A DNA stretch of 43,950 nucleotides, from NCBI GenBank assembly GCA_012798455.1, contig JAAZNC010000005.1, positions 1-43,950 on the forward strand, written 5' to 3'. Each line of letters begins with the position of its first letter. Positions within the stretch are counted from its first letter, which is position 1. The stretch is from Chloroflexota bacterium. Lineage in GTDB: Bacteria > Chloroflexota > Anaerolineae > Anaerolineales > Anaerolineaceae. Both the position numbers and the translations under genes were made by a program. Below are positions 1 to 9,199 of the stretch, piece after piece. The notes under the pieces are model-generated. The model was not told the DNA's origin and made no database searches. It saw nothing but the letters and a program-made list of their open reading frames with translations.

Positions 1-55
1 ACAAAAGAATTTCATTCAAAGTTTCAAATTATCAGGATTGAAAGGATAAATATGT

Positions 56-1204
56 ATGTCTCCCCTATACGAGAGAAGCATCCAGATCATCAAGGAAGGT
101 CAATCTAGCACAGGAGCATATATCGCTTCTCCTAATTTCCCAACGTATTCGTATTGTTGGTTGCGGGATGGCAGTTTTATTGCACATGCCATGGATCAGG
201 CAAGCGAGTTTGATAGTGCTCGAGTGTTTTTTCACTGGGTGGGCAGTACGATTCAAAAATACTCAAAAAAAATCGATGAGATCGAACACCGCCTTGACAA
301 CGGTATTCCAATTGGAAAGGACGATGTTTTACATACCCGTTTCACCCTAGATGGAAAAGAGGTAACCGAAGATGATGCTTGGGGGAATTTCCAGATCGAT
401 GGATATGGTACCTGGCTTTGGGCATTAGCGGAGCATGTGCGGTTGAGTGGTGACAATGCATTATTACTTGAACTGGTTGAACCCATCCATACTACGTTGC
501 GCTATCTTGACTTGGTATGGAGGCTGCCGAATTATGACTGCTGGGAAGAACATCCGGAATATATTCATGCCTATTCTCTTGCAACGGTTTTTGCTGCTTT
601 CAATTCGATGAACTCTTTGATGGATCAGCTATTGATTCCCAGTAATGAGATTCCGCTGCGCAAACGTGCAATGGAAGTCAGGGAATTTATTCTTACTCAT
701 GCAGTATCAGATGGATATATGTGTAAACACATTAAACCATCTCGGCAAATAAAAGTGTCTGCCCCTGTTATCCAGAGTGGGGTCGATTCCAGTATGATCG
801 GATTGGTTGTCCCTTACCAGGTTTTTTCACCGGATGACCTTGTTATGCAAATGACCATAGCCAAAATCGAACGGGATTTGTTACGACCGGGTGGAGGAGT
901 ATATAGATACCGTGCTGATGTTTATTACGGGGGAGGAGAATGGATCTTGTTAACAGCCTGGTTGGGTTGGCATTACGCCAGAATGGGTAGGATCAGAGAA
1001 GCGCAAGTTCTGCAAAATTGGATCGAACGGCAGATGACTTCTGAAGGTTATTTACCTGAACAGGTCAGCGAGCATTTATTAGCTCCTGATCATTATGAGG
1101 CATGGTTGAATAAATGGGGGCCGATTGCCTCCCCACTGTTATGGTCACATGCCATGTATGTGATCTTGGTAAATGAGATCAAAAAAGCGAAACAAAATGA
1201 ATAG
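56..1204 (+). CDS. GH15-family glucoamylase-like glycoside hydrolase
   Basis: Probable exo-acting alpha-glucan or oligosaccharide hydrolase of the (alpha/alpha)6-barrel GH15 family. The N-terminal motif YCWLRDGSF (about residues 32-40) is the family's substrate-binding signature, and WGNFQIDGYGTWLWAL (about 109-124) and the late GGEWILLTAWLGWHYARMG stretch fit the same barrel. At 382 aa it matches only the catalytic domain; the N-terminal beta-sandwich of many bacterial glucoamylases is missing, so it may be intracellular, and no signal peptide is visible. Start at 56 follows AAAGGA at 41-46. An ATG at 52 is out of frame. It overlaps the GH31 gene directly downstream, so the two are probably cotranscribed and act on the same alpha-glucoside. 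The upstream end of the operon is outside the window. The exact substrate cannot be told. Confidence 0.8.
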   Translation: MSPLYERSIQIIKEGQSSTGAYIASPNFPTYSYCWLRDGSFIAHAMDQASEFDSARVFFHWVGSTIQKYSKKIDEIEHRLDNGIPIGKDDVLHTRFTLDGKEVTEDDAWGNFQIDGYGTWLWALAEHVRLSGDNALLLELVEPIHTTLRYLDLVWRLPNYDCWEEHPEYIHAYSLATVFAAFNSMNSLMDQLLIPSNEIPLRKRAMEVREFILTHAVSDGYMCKHIKPSRQIKVSAPVIQSGVDSSMIGLVVPYQVFSPDDLVMQMTIAKIERDLLRPGGGVYRYRADVYYGGGEWILLTAWLGWHYARMGRIREAQVLQNWIERQMTSEGYLPEQVSEHLLAPDHYEAWLNKWGPIASPLLWSHAMYVILVNEIKKAKQNE

Positions 1205-4013
1205 AACATCTCCATTACCCAAACAGCGCATTTTACATGAGCCTTATGGTGAGCAGCATCCTTACGAATCTCTGCCCTGGGAACGGCAGCCGCGCGACCC
1301 GGCTGCAGGTGAGGTCATCCGTCTGGGAGTACGCACGGAAAAAGAGGTCTGGGTAGATACCCTGGCTTGTGTCTGGTGGCAGGAAAATGATTCTGATCTT
1401 AATATAACGCGGGCGGTTAAAAACAATAGTGATGAAGCATATGATTATTGGTCAGTCAATCTGCCACCTTTTTGCGGTGGGCAGACTGTTCATTATTTTT
1501 TTGATGTTCGCAGTGGTGAGCGGAGAATACAGAGTGAGGAATTTGAATTTGATGTTTTAACATGGATTTCTATTACTTCGGTTGAAAGTATCGAGAATAT
1601 CCCTGATACCTTGCAAATTGAAATGATTGCCGGTGATAGGGAAATGCCAGTCACCATGGAAATAAAATACACAGGTGATAGAAAAGTGACTCTCGATTTG
1701 AAACCCGGAAAAGTTCATAAAAAGGTAGTAAGAACTTTCACGGAACAGACTGAAATTATGAACGGATTAGACATCCGTTTTGCATCCGATCCTTTTACAA
1801 TGGAAATTACTCGTGGAGATGGGCACGTTTTGCTGAAATGTAATGGGATCAATTTACTTCTTAATAAGAAAAAGAAAATTATTAAATACAAGCTTGAATT
1901 CGTCAGCCCAGAAGATGAAGCGTTTTATGGATTGGGAGAAAGATTCAATGCGCTTGATCAACGCGGCTGCTGCCAGATCAACCGTGTTTTTGCACAATAC
2001 ACGCACCAGGGTGATAAATCCTACATCCCTGTACCTTTCTTTATCTCATCACGGGGCTACGGCTTTTGGTTGGCTACGGACCAGTGGGCGGAATTCGATT
2101 TGGCTTTTCGGAAAAAAGATCAGTGGACGGTAACAGGAATGGCTGAATCCTCGGACCGAAGTATTCATTATATGCTTTTTTACCATGCATCACCTATGGA
2201 AATAGTTCGCTCCTTCACGGATGAAACCGGAAAACCATGTCTTCCGCCCGCCTGGGTGTTTGGATTGTGGGCGAGCAGCAATGATTGGAATAACCAGAGC
2301 GAAGTCTTGCGGCAGCTTGCTTTGTGTAGAGAACACCAAATTCTACCTACGGTATTGGTGATTGAAGCTTGGAGCGATGAGATCACTTTCTATATCTGGA
2401 ATGATGCAAAATACACTATCAAACCATCTGACCAGTGTTATGAATACCACGATTTTAAATTTTCCTCCGATGGACATTGGAATGATCCTAAAGCCATGGT
2501 AGAAGAGCTTCATAAGGCAGGTGTCAAATTGGTATTGTGGCAAATACCGGTTCTAAAACTTGCTGGTCCACAGGAAGCTCTCGATGTTGCCCAAAAACTT
2601 CAAGATGAATCCTATGCGGTAGCTAATGACTTTGTAGTAAAAAGGGCAGATAGAAGTCCTCATTTAATTGAACCTCATATGCCCTGGTTTCCTGGAGGAA
2701 AATTGATCGATTTTTCCAATCCACAGGCAGAAGATTGGTGGATGGATAAACATGCCTATCTTTTACAGGAAATGGATGTGGATGGCTTCAAGACAGATGG
2801 GGGTGAGCATGTTTGGGATGTGAACGCTGTCTTTTCTAATGGAGTCACGGGACGACATGGCATAAACTGCTACCCCTTGTGGTATGAAAGAGCCTATCAT
2901 CATCTGCTTGAAAGATGTAAAAGAAAACCTGAGGGAAAAGGTGATGATAGAGTGCTGTTCAGCCGGGCTGGCTATACAGGCATCCAGCAATATAGTTGCC
3001 ATTGGGCAGGGGATGAAGTATCTACCTGGGATGCATTCCGTGCCACCATCCGCGCCATGTTGAACGTGGGATTGAGCGGGGTATCCTTCATTGGCTGGGA
3101 TATTGCTGGATTCGCTGGGGAAATACCCGCCAGCGAATTATATTTGCGCGCAACTGCCTTCTCTACATTCTGCCCCATTATGCAATTCCATTCTGATGGT
3201 AATGCAAGACGAAAACCCAGTCGTGATAGAACTCCCTGGAATATCCAGGAGCGCACCGGTGATAAAGAGGTTGTCCCTATTTTTCGAACCTTCACCAATT
3301 TACGCATGAATCTGCTACCTTATATTCTGTCCCAGGCATGGCAATCCAGCCAGAATGGCATCCCGTTGATGCGGACTCTGGCATTGGAATATCCCGATGA
3401 TCCGGTTTGCCGGCAGTATCCGTATGAATATTTGTTCGGGGATGGACTGCTGGTGGCGCCTGTTGTCGAAGAGGGGGTGAACGCAATAACCGTTTATTTA
3501 CCGCGAGGAAAATGGCAGGATATTTGGAGCCGAATCATTTATCAAGGTCCGTCAACATTACAGATGGTTATACCGCGCGATCGAATTGCTGTTTTCCAAC
3601 GTCAAAATAGTGTGCTTGCTTTGAATCTTGGGAAAGATCAAGAACTGGGAAGTCATGTCGGTAATGACACCCTGCATTACCAAAATTTGGTCATGCGCAT
3701 ATTCCCTGATGGAGATCTGCAAGAGATATTCTATTCTCCCAAGAAAGGGGTGGTAACCCATATCTCTTGTGCTCATTCGAATCTTACAGAGGAATATATT
3801 CTCCAGATACCAGAATTTGACGATCACTTGCAGATCGAGTTGATCGGGCTCTCGGCTGAACATGTGATGCTTGGTCAGGAAGAATTGGACCTGAATGAAA
3901 GATGTCGTGATGCTCGATCTGATCCGTTGTGGAAATTATTCTCCCGCGGGCAGGGAACCATAATTCAAGTCCCGGAAAATTCGGGTATAAAAACTTTGAG
4001 GATTCTTTATTGA
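1197..4013 (+). CDS. GH31-family alpha-glucosidase/alpha-xylosidase
   Basis: Retaining alpha-glycosidase of family GH31. The nucleophile motif GFKTDGGE lies near residue 534 (Asp, codon 2796-2798), and the acid/base Asp is probably in AGDEVSTW near residue 606 (codon 3012-3014). FHSDGN and a C-terminal beta-sandwich region also fit the family. The protein is about 938 aa, longer than YicI-type enzymes, with an N-terminal extension of about 200 aa that looks like beta-sandwich. The start is uncertain: ATG at 1197 overlaps the end of the upstream GH15-like gene, and an in-frame ATG at 1173 is also possible; neither has a strong SD. It probably works with the GH15-like enzyme on alpha-glucosides. 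A terminator-like hairpin follows at 4044. Glucosidase versus xylosidase specificity cannot be read from the sequence. Confidence 0.88.
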   Translation: MNRTSPLPKQRILHEPYGEQHPYESLPWERQPRDPAAGEVIRLGVRTEKEVWVDTLACVWWQENDSDLNITRAVKNNSDEAYDYWSVNLPPFCGGQTVHYFFDVRSGERRIQSEEFEFDVLTWISITSVESIENIPDTLQIEMIAGDREMPVTMEIKYTGDRKVTLDLKPGKVHKKVVRTFTEQTEIMNGLDIRFASDPFTMEITRGDGHVLLKCNGINLLLNKKKKIIKYKLEFVSPEDEAFYGLGERFNALDQRGCCQINRVFAQYTHQGDKSYIPVPFFISSRGYGFWLATDQWAEFDLAFRKKDQWTVTGMAESSDRSIHYMLFYHASPMEIVRSFTDETGKPCLPPAWVFGLWASSNDWNNQSEVLRQLALCREHQILPTVLVIEAWSDEITFYIWNDAKYTIKPSDQCYEYHDFKFSSDGHWNDPKAMVEELHKAGVKLVLWQIPVLKLAGPQEALDVAQKLQDESYAVANDFVVKRADRSPHLIEPHMPWFPGGKLIDFSNPQAEDWWMDKHAYLLQEMDVDGFKTDGGEHVWDVNAVFSNGVTGRHGINCYPLWYERAYHHLLERCKRKPEGKGDDRVLFSRAGYTGIQQYSCHWAGDEVSTWDAFRATIRAMLNVGLSGVSFIGWDIAGFAGEIPASELYLRATAFSTFCPIMQFHSDGNARRKPSRDRTPWNIQERTGDKEVVPIFRTFTNLRMNLLPYILSQAWQSSQNGIPLMRTLALEYPDDPVCRQYPYEYLFGDGLLVAPVVEEGVNAITVYLPRGKWQDIWSRIIYQGPSTLQMVIPRDRIAVFQRQNSVLALNLGKDQELGSHVGNDTLHYQNLVMRIFPDGDLQEIFYSPKKGVVTHISCAHSNLTEEYILQIPEFDDHLQIELIGLSAEHVMLGQEELDLNERCRDARSDPLWKLFSRGQGTIIQVPENSGIKTLRILY

Positions 4014-4043
4014 CCACTACTGCTGTATATTTTGATTTGAATG

Positions 4044-4083
4044 GAAGCAGAATTTCTAAAAAGGTTTTCTGCTTCTATTTTAT
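4044..4083 (+). terminator. Rho-independent terminator after the GH15/GH31 operon
   Basis: GAAGCAGAA (4044-4052) pairs perfectly with TTCTGCTTC (4067-4075) and is followed by the T-rich tract TATTTTATTCT. It lies 30 bp after the GH31 stop codon. Confidence 0.7.
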
Positions 4084-4319
4084 TCTCCCTATCGGTCATT
4101 ATGTTACAATCAAGTGGTAATGCATTAGGCAGTGTTTTTTGGTTCTTGTAATAGGGAGTTGTAAAGATCTTTATTTGCCTTGTGGGGATGAATATTTGAA
4201 AATGAACTCTATTCCCCCGATACCCCTGAAAGTACTGCTTTCGAAATAAAATTCATACTTCCCGAACTTGCCTGAAAAAATATTTTCAGCAAGGGAATAA
4301 TGATTGTTAGGAAAGAAAA
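4084..4319. other. Intergenic region before the ATP-grasp gene, with one hairpin
   Basis: No gene is visible. A bulged hairpin, CTTG-C-CTGAAAA (4267-4278) with TTTTCAG-CAAG (4283-4293), ends about 25 bases before the start codon of the next gene. It may be an mRNA leader structure or a weak attenuator. No clear promoter was recognised. Confidence 0.4.
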
Positions 4320-5282
4320 ATGGAAATTGTTTTAATAAAATCATTCACTGATAAAGCCTGGCGTAGCCCGCAGACGTATGCGTTGATCGAATCCAGCTTG
4401 CGAAAAAAATGGCAGGTGAAGGTCATTCATCCGCGTAATACAGCCATATTGATAAAGAAACTTCGAAAACTCAAAGAAAAGGATAAAGACTTATTCATTT
4501 TCAATATTGCAGAATATGTGGATGAAGACAACAAAGTTGGGTTTATCCCCCGGATATTGGATGAAATGGAATTGCCTCACCTTGGTTCTGATCTGCAAGC
4601 CAGCCGAGCCGGGTTGGATAAAGCCGTGGCAAAAGAACTATTTTTAGAAAATGATGTCCCCACCCCGCCATTTTTTGTGGTGAAAGATGATGCACAGCAT
4701 GTCGAAAAAACTGCCCAAAAAATTGGATATCCCCTGATCGTAAAACCGCTGCATGAAGGCGGGCACATCGGTATTGACGAAAGTTCGATCGTTGATAATG
4801 GAACTGAATTGGAAGGAGCGGTTAATCGTGTATTGCATGAGTATGGGCAACCCGCCTTGGTAGAGGATTATATTGTTCCGAGTGACATGCGCGAATTCAG
4901 CGTGGGCATTATTGAAGGTAAGACAAATATGTTTACCCCGATTGAAATTGATTATGCTGCCATGGATACAGACACGGAAATTCTAAGCTACGAGATGGCA
5001 CAAAATGACCTGGAGGAGATCAAACCAATAACAGATCCGGAGGTCAAGAAAATGGTCAATCAATTGGCACAGGGAGCATTTGACGCAGTCGGCGCCCGCG
5101 ATTACAGCCGGGTCGATATTCGCATGAACAAGACTGGTTATTTCGTGCTCGAGATCAATACCATGCCAGGCTTGGGTCCGCATAGTTTTCTGCCGCAAGC
5201 GGCAGAAGAAATTTATGGTTTGGATTATGAAGAATTGATTCAGTTCCTTGCAGGGCATGCCCTGCAGCACAGTCTGAACTAA
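4320..5282 (+). CDS. D-alanine--D-alanine ligase-like ATP-grasp protein
   Basis: ATP-grasp ligase resembling D-Ala-D-Ala ligase. A central ATP-grasp fold contains YPLIVKPLHEGGHIGID (about 140-156; nucleotide-binding Lys and Gly-rich loop). The C-terminal metal-binding segment VLEINTMPGLGPHSF (about 278-292) matches the Ddl EVNTxPG motif. The length of 320 aa fits Ddl, but the N-terminal part is less typical, so a Ddl-like ligase joining other amino acids or peptides is possible. Start follows AGGAAAG about 5 bases upstream. It is convergent with an S66 LD-carboxypeptidase-like gene, another enzyme of short D-amino-acid peptides, but they are not one operon. I leave the symbol empty because a housekeeping ddl cannot be told from a paralogue. 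Confidence 0.8.
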   Translation: MEIVLIKSFTDKAWRSPQTYALIESSLRKKWQVKVIHPRNTAILIKKLRKLKEKDKDLFIFNIAEYVDEDNKVGFIPRILDEMELPHLGSDLQASRAGLDKAVAKELFLENDVPTPPFFVVKDDAQHVEKTAQKIGYPLIVKPLHEGGHIGIDESSIVDNGTELEGAVNRVLHEYGQPALVEDYIVPSDMREFSVGIIEGKTNMFTPIEIDYAAMDTDTEILSYEMAQNDLEEIKPITDPEVKKMVNQLAQGAFDAVGARDYSRVDIRMNKTGYFVLEINTMPGLGPHSFLPQAAEEIYGLDYEELIQFLAGHALQHSLN

Positions 5283-5327
5283 AGCTCTCAATTGTTAGAG
5301 TACATTCCACTTGATTTAAGTGAGGGT

Positions 5328-6371
5328 CTAATTGATGACACCGCTTTCAAGGATTGAAAATGCTTTATGGGTGCAGTCTATTTCTGCGATCGCACCATAA
5401 GGCAATATGAACATGGGATCGCTGTGACCAAAATCCACATGCGTAATGATGGGGAGTTCATCCAACCCCTGCTCATCTCGTATCACTTCCAAAAAGGCTT
5501 CATCGTATTGTTCAAAATCAGCAATGGGTACATTTCCTCCAGGGCGCCCCACAATAATTCCAGTTAGGACGGATAGAATGCCCATGGCTGCCAATGAGCG
5601 CAATCCCCTTTTTACAGCCAGGGGAGAAGGGGCTTCTTCCGATGTCTCCAGAAAGAGAATGGCGCCTTGCCATTGCTCCAGACTCGGGAAAAAATCCGTC
5701 CCACGCAGCCAATCCAGCACTTCAAAACAGCCACCCAGCAGATGTCCACGGTGAACTCCTTCTCCTTGCAGGAATCTCCAACTCCCACTTGGTTGCAGTG
5801 TTCTCCTGCGCTGCTGGTTTTCTGGCACTCCCCATTCCAAATGTTCATTTGTCCAACCGTCCCTGTTAGGTTGAATCTCCCCGATTGGATTGCAGGAAAA
5901 GAGAGTCTTTCTGACAGATTCGATCATATAAGGGAACAGCCCGCCATTCTCTGCAAAACCTGCCATGATGGAGGGTCCGTAGAATGAGCATAATCCTGCT
6001 TTGAAGCAAGCTAGATGGGTAATGGTTGTATCTGAATATCCCATGAATATCTTGGGATGATTACGGATGATTTTCAGATCCAGGTAAGGTAGGATACGGA
6101 TGGAGTCATCTCCTCCGATAGTTGAAAAGATTGCTTTGATGGAGGGATCACTGAATGCCTGCATCAGGTCATCTGCTCGGGCTTGGGGATGGTGATAAAG
6201 CCATTCCACATCGGTGAGCGTGTGGGGCATTTCCACCACATGAACTGAAAATTCTTCTTCTAACTGTCGTTTGCCTGCCACGTAACGGTCAGGGAAGGTG
6301 CTCGCGCCACCCCACGAAAGGGAAACTGTGGCAACTTTATCATCGGGCTGTAGTTTGTGTGGTTTAAGCAT
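5328..6371 (-). CDS. S66-family LD-carboxypeptidase / MccF-like peptidase
   Basis: Serine peptidase of family S66, which covers LdcA-type muropeptide LD-carboxypeptidases and MccF-type microcin C resistance hydrolases. The nucleophile Ser lies in MGYSDTTITHL (about 110-120). The triad Glu is probably in ILFLETSEEAPS (about 242-253) and the His in HVDFGHSDPMFILPYG (about 313-328). The length of 347 aa and the lack of a signal peptide fit a cytoplasmic enzyme. The longer insertion before the second catalytic Glu makes it somewhat closer to the MccF/YocD branch than to LdcA. It is a monocistronic minus-strand gene, convergent with the Ddl-like ligase 45 bp away. Peptidoglycan recycling and peptide-antibiotic detoxification are both possible. 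Confidence 0.85.
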   Translation of the reverse strand: MLKPHKLQPDDKVATVSLSWGGASTFPDRYVAGKRQLEEEFSVHVVEMPHTLTDVEWLYHHPQARADDLMQAFSDPSIKAIFSTIGGDDSIRILPYLDLKIIRNHPKIFMGYSDTTITHLACFKAGLCSFYGPSIMAGFAENGGLFPYMIESVRKTLFSCNPIGEIQPNRDGWTNEHLEWGVPENQQRRRTLQPSGSWRFLQGEGVHRGHLLGGCFEVLDWLRGTDFFPSLEQWQGAILFLETSEEAPSPLAVKRGLRSLAAMGILSVLTGIIVGRPGGNVPIADFEQYDEAFLEVIRDEQGLDELPIITHVDFGHSDPMFILPYGAIAEIDCTHKAFSILESGVIN

Positions 6372-6467
6372 TTCTAATTATGATTCGAATAATGTATTCA
6401 TTCTACATCGAAAAACAATGCATAGTAAAAAGTATTCTTCGGAAAGAAGAAGTGATTATCCGAGATA

Positions 6468-7481
6468 TCATTCTCTTGATTTCTTTCTTCTATTGGAACG
6501 CCGGATGATACGATCTACGGAATATAAGATGGATAACAGGAAAACACACCAAAAAGTGAAATCGGTCAATGATAGTTTGGCAGTATCCCACTTTGTCCAC
6601 TCCCGTAGGATATCTTGAACGGTAGAGGGCATGAAGAGAGAATCTGAGTTAATGTTGAAGAAAGAAAAAATAAAGAAGATTGCTTTTTTAGCGTAAAACC
6701 AGATCAATACTTGACCAATAATAGGGAACGAGAGAACCAGACAGATCAATACCAATATCATTCCAACGGAAGCACCCGTGCTGAATGATTCAAACACTGA
6801 AAAAGGAAGCTGCAAGCAATAAAAACCACTGCCCAGTATTAAAGCACAGATCAATATCCCACCGATCAGCTTAAGAAATCGATCCCATCCACGTAAGTTG
6901 AGTTGGTCAGTGTTTACGGTTGCTAGCATTTCCTCTTTTGTTACGGTTTCCAAACTTAATTTTTCTTGAGTTTGAGTGTTCTTGATAAGAACATTTCTCT
7001 CTTTGCTAAAAGCCTGAAATTCCTGCAAGTATTCAGGCTGATTCTTGAAACGGGGAAGAAAATATTTTTTAATTCTGTTTCCTCGGTGAGCGAGAAGAAG
7101 AATTGCAGTACGCGATCCGTAGGGGGTTTGAAAATTGATATTTTCGATATCACTAATACTGATTATCTTCGTCTTCCAGAGCAACGGAAAAATTAAAGAA
7201 GGGGTCCGATGAAAAATCTTACTGTCAGAGAAAGAAACTCGGGTAATAAGCCCCTCCATGACTGAGTACACAAAGATCCATCCGATCAAATAGGCTGGTA
7301 AACCCAAAAAAAGAAATGCGATTACAATAGACGTGTCTTGCTCAAGCCCCGTATCCATCAACCCCCAAAATAAAACAAATGGTAATACCCAGCTGATCAA
7401 ACCGATAGGTAAGAGAAAAATCCACAATAAAAAACGATCCTTTTTTAGATCAAAATGATAACTATGGAATGTGTTTCCCAT
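6468..7481 (-). CDS. Polytopic membrane protein of unknown function
   Basis: I do not recognise a family. The protein has two N-terminal membrane segments (about residues 14-36 and 48-72), a soluble stretch of about 130 residues that is partly basic, then three hydrophobic segments, the last ending close to a very basic C-terminus (IIRRSNRRKKSRE). The soluble part after the first hairpin (VSFSDSKIFHRTPS...WKTKIISISDIENINF) resembles the short beta-strand pattern of bacterial PH-like membrane proteins, but this is weak. Start at 7481 is preferred over the longer frame from 7541: GGGAG sits 8 bases upstream, and a TATAAT (minus strand, 7507-7512) would place the transcript start near 7500. The gene is divergent from the next membrane protein. 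Confidence 0.6.
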   Translation of the reverse strand: MGNTFHSYHFDLKKDRFLLWIFLLPIGLISWVLPFVLFWGLMDTGLEQDTSIVIAFLFLGLPAYLIGWIFVYSVMEGLITRVSFSDSKIFHRTPSLIFPLLWKTKIISISDIENINFQTPYGSRTAILLLAHRGNRIKKYFLPRFKNQPEYLQEFQAFSKERNVLIKNTQTQEKLSLETVTKEEMLATVNTDQLNLRGWDRFLKLIGGILICALILGSGFYCLQLPFSVFESFSTGASVGMILVLICLVLSFPIIGQVLIWFYAKKAIFFIFSFFNINSDSLFMPSTVQDILREWTKWDTAKLSLTDFTFWCVFLLSILYSVDRIIRRSNRRKKSRE

Positions 7482-7676
7482 CCAATCTTCTCCCATCTTC
7501 ACCAACATTATACATGGAAAGGAAACAGCTGATCTAATCATAGATGTGTTGCGTGAGTACTCAAATTTTGCCGGAGATTCCTTTCCTTATCTTCCATGGT
7601 TGATATTCATAAATTTCCATCTATACTACTGATAAAAAGCAATTGATTGCTGATAATGATTAGCGGAGGTGTGGCA

Positions 7677-8231
7677 ATGAAGAATGCTTTTAAGTTTGGA
7701 ATAAAGGCTTACTTTGGGGGCTGTATAGGTTGTTTTGGCGCCTTATCATTCATATTGTTATTAATACTGATCATTACGTTTATTTTAGGACCCAGTATCT
7801 TGAATGGTATATCATCTTTCGGTCAATCACTTTCAGGAATATTTGGACAAGGAACTTTTCTTCCAAATGCTGGAGATTCAAACTCTCCTGTCGATATGGA
7901 AAACCTGCCTATTTTTGAGGTGTTCCTAACACAGGAGAATAATCCTGATAGCGAACATGTCGAGTCATTCCAATCTGATGATTACAAGCAAATCTGGTTT
8001 TGGGTGCGTGCTCCGGAGGGGATTGCCATGGATTTTACGATCTTATTGACCATGCCGGATCAGAGTCAGGTGCAGTTTGGACCAACGTTCCAAACCGACC
8101 CTACAGGATCCCCCGTTTCTTGTGGTCAATTTGGAGATTGGGTTCCCCAACCCGGCAAGTATAAACTTGAAGCCCAAATAACCAATGAAAATATTACTGT
8201 TGGTGTACTGGAATTTGAGATCACTGACTAA
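7677..8231 (+). CDS. Single-pass membrane-anchored protein of unknown function
   Basis: A protein of 184 aa with one long hydrophobic segment (about residues 12-38, rich in Leu/Ile and preceded by GGCIGCFG), a linker with Ser/Gly/Asn, and a C-terminal domain of about 110 residues with an alternating beta pattern and conserved-looking Trp, Gly and Pro (QIWFWVRAPEG, FGDWVPQPGKYKLEAQI), as in an immunoglobulin-like extracytoplasmic domain. Start at 7677 is chosen because GGAGGTG lies directly before it; the in-frame ATG at 7647 has no SD. The N-terminal orientation suggests the C-terminal domain is outside the cell. No family was recognised. Confidence 0.65.
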   Translation: MKNAFKFGIKAYFGGCIGCFGALSFILLLILIITFILGPSILNGISSFGQSLSGIFGQGTFLPNAGDSNSPVDMENLPIFEVFLTQENNPDSEHVESFQSDDYKQIWFWVRAPEGIAMDFTILLTMPDQSQVQFGPTFQTDPTGSPVSCGQFGDWVPQPGKYKLEAQITNENITVGVLEFEITD

Positions 8232-8245
8232 AAAAGAAAAACTGG

Positions 8246-9199
8246 CTATTGGTTCGAAAGCTCTAATATTTTGCTGGCAGCCGAATCATCGGTGACCAAC
8301 ACATTCATATAACGTCCCTTGAGCGCAGCGCGGATGGAACTGGCTTTGTTTTCTCCACCAGCCACAGCGATCATATACGGTATCTCGCGTTGTAGATGCA
8401 ACCCCAATCCGATCACCCGTTCATTCATCTCTGAGTCGATGATTTCCCCATCCTCACCAAAGAAATATGCACCCATGTGACCGATGGCACCTTGCCTGCG
8501 CAGGTCAGCCCATTCGTGAATTGAGATGTAATTGGTCCAGATCGGGCTGGGAGTGTCTTCGTTCATCCCGCCGATCCCGCACAATCCGATGCGAGCAGAC
8601 TGAGATAATTTGATGGTCTCTTGAAAACGGATCTGGTTGACCAGTGATTCTTTGGCGATCTTATCGCTCACCACTAGTGGAGCCAGTAGATAACGATATC
8701 TTCCCCCATATTTGTCACTCAACAAACGAACCAGATCAGGTCCATCGATGAAGGGATTTTCCACCCCCAATGCCCCAATCATCTGTACCACCATAATGTT
8801 CAATTTTCGTTCGGGATGTAGCGCTTGAATAGTACTGGCAACCGTTCTCCCATACGAACAGGATATGATGTCTCCATCCACAATCAGGGAATCTAGATAT
8901 TCAGCGGCAAAGAACCCCAATCCTTTCAATACCTCTTCGATTTTCTGGTTGTACGATTTTAGGACACGCACTTCTTTAAGATCAAAATTCTTTTGGAATT
9001 CTTCTTCTAGGGTGTAATCACGTTCAAAGGGATAATTTAATTTGATATCAACGATACCGCATTCACGCGCTTCTTTTAATAATCGTGAAACAGTTGGACG
9101 TGAAGAATGGATGATCAGACCAATCTCCGCTTGGGTCTTGCCCTGTTCATAATAGAGTCTGGCTACCTGAAATAGTAAATCGTTGTATTCTTTTGACAT
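8246..9199 (-). CDS. SorC-family sugar-responsive transcriptional regulator
   Basis: Transcriptional regulator with an N-terminal helix-turn-helix (about residues 17-45, QGKTQAEIGLIIHSSRPTVSRLLKEA) and a C-terminal SorC-type sugar-phosphate-binding domain (about 60-315), including GLCGIGGM and a late IAVAGGENKASSIRAAL segment typical of the family. The 317-aa length is normal. Its start overlaps the stop of the HAD gene (TAATG), so the two are translationally coupled. It diverges from the ascorbate-type operon and probably controls it by sensing a phosphorylated intermediate, in place of the DeoR-type UlaR of enterobacteria. Candidate operators are the repeats at 9975-10032. Confidence 0.88.
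   Translation of the reverse strand: MSKEYNDLLFQVARLYYEQGKTQAEIGLIIHSSRPTVSRLLKEARECGIVDIKLNYPFERDYTLEEEFQKNFDLKEVRVLKSYNQKIEEVLKGLGFFAAEYLDSLIVDGDIISCSYGRTVASTIQALHPERKLNIMVVQMIGALGVENPFIDGPDLVRLLSDKYGGRYRYLLAPLVVSDKIAKESLVNQIRFQETIKLSQSARIGLCGIGGMNEDTPSPIWTNYISIHEWADLRRQGAIGHMGAYFFGEDGEIIDSEMNERVIGLGLHLQREIPYMIAVAGGENKASSIRAALKGRYMNVLVTDDSAASKILELSNQ

Noticed and set aside
5367-5987. Several plus-strand frames opposite the S66 peptidase gene
   Set aside because: Antisense shadows of a clear S66 gene with all catalytic motifs.
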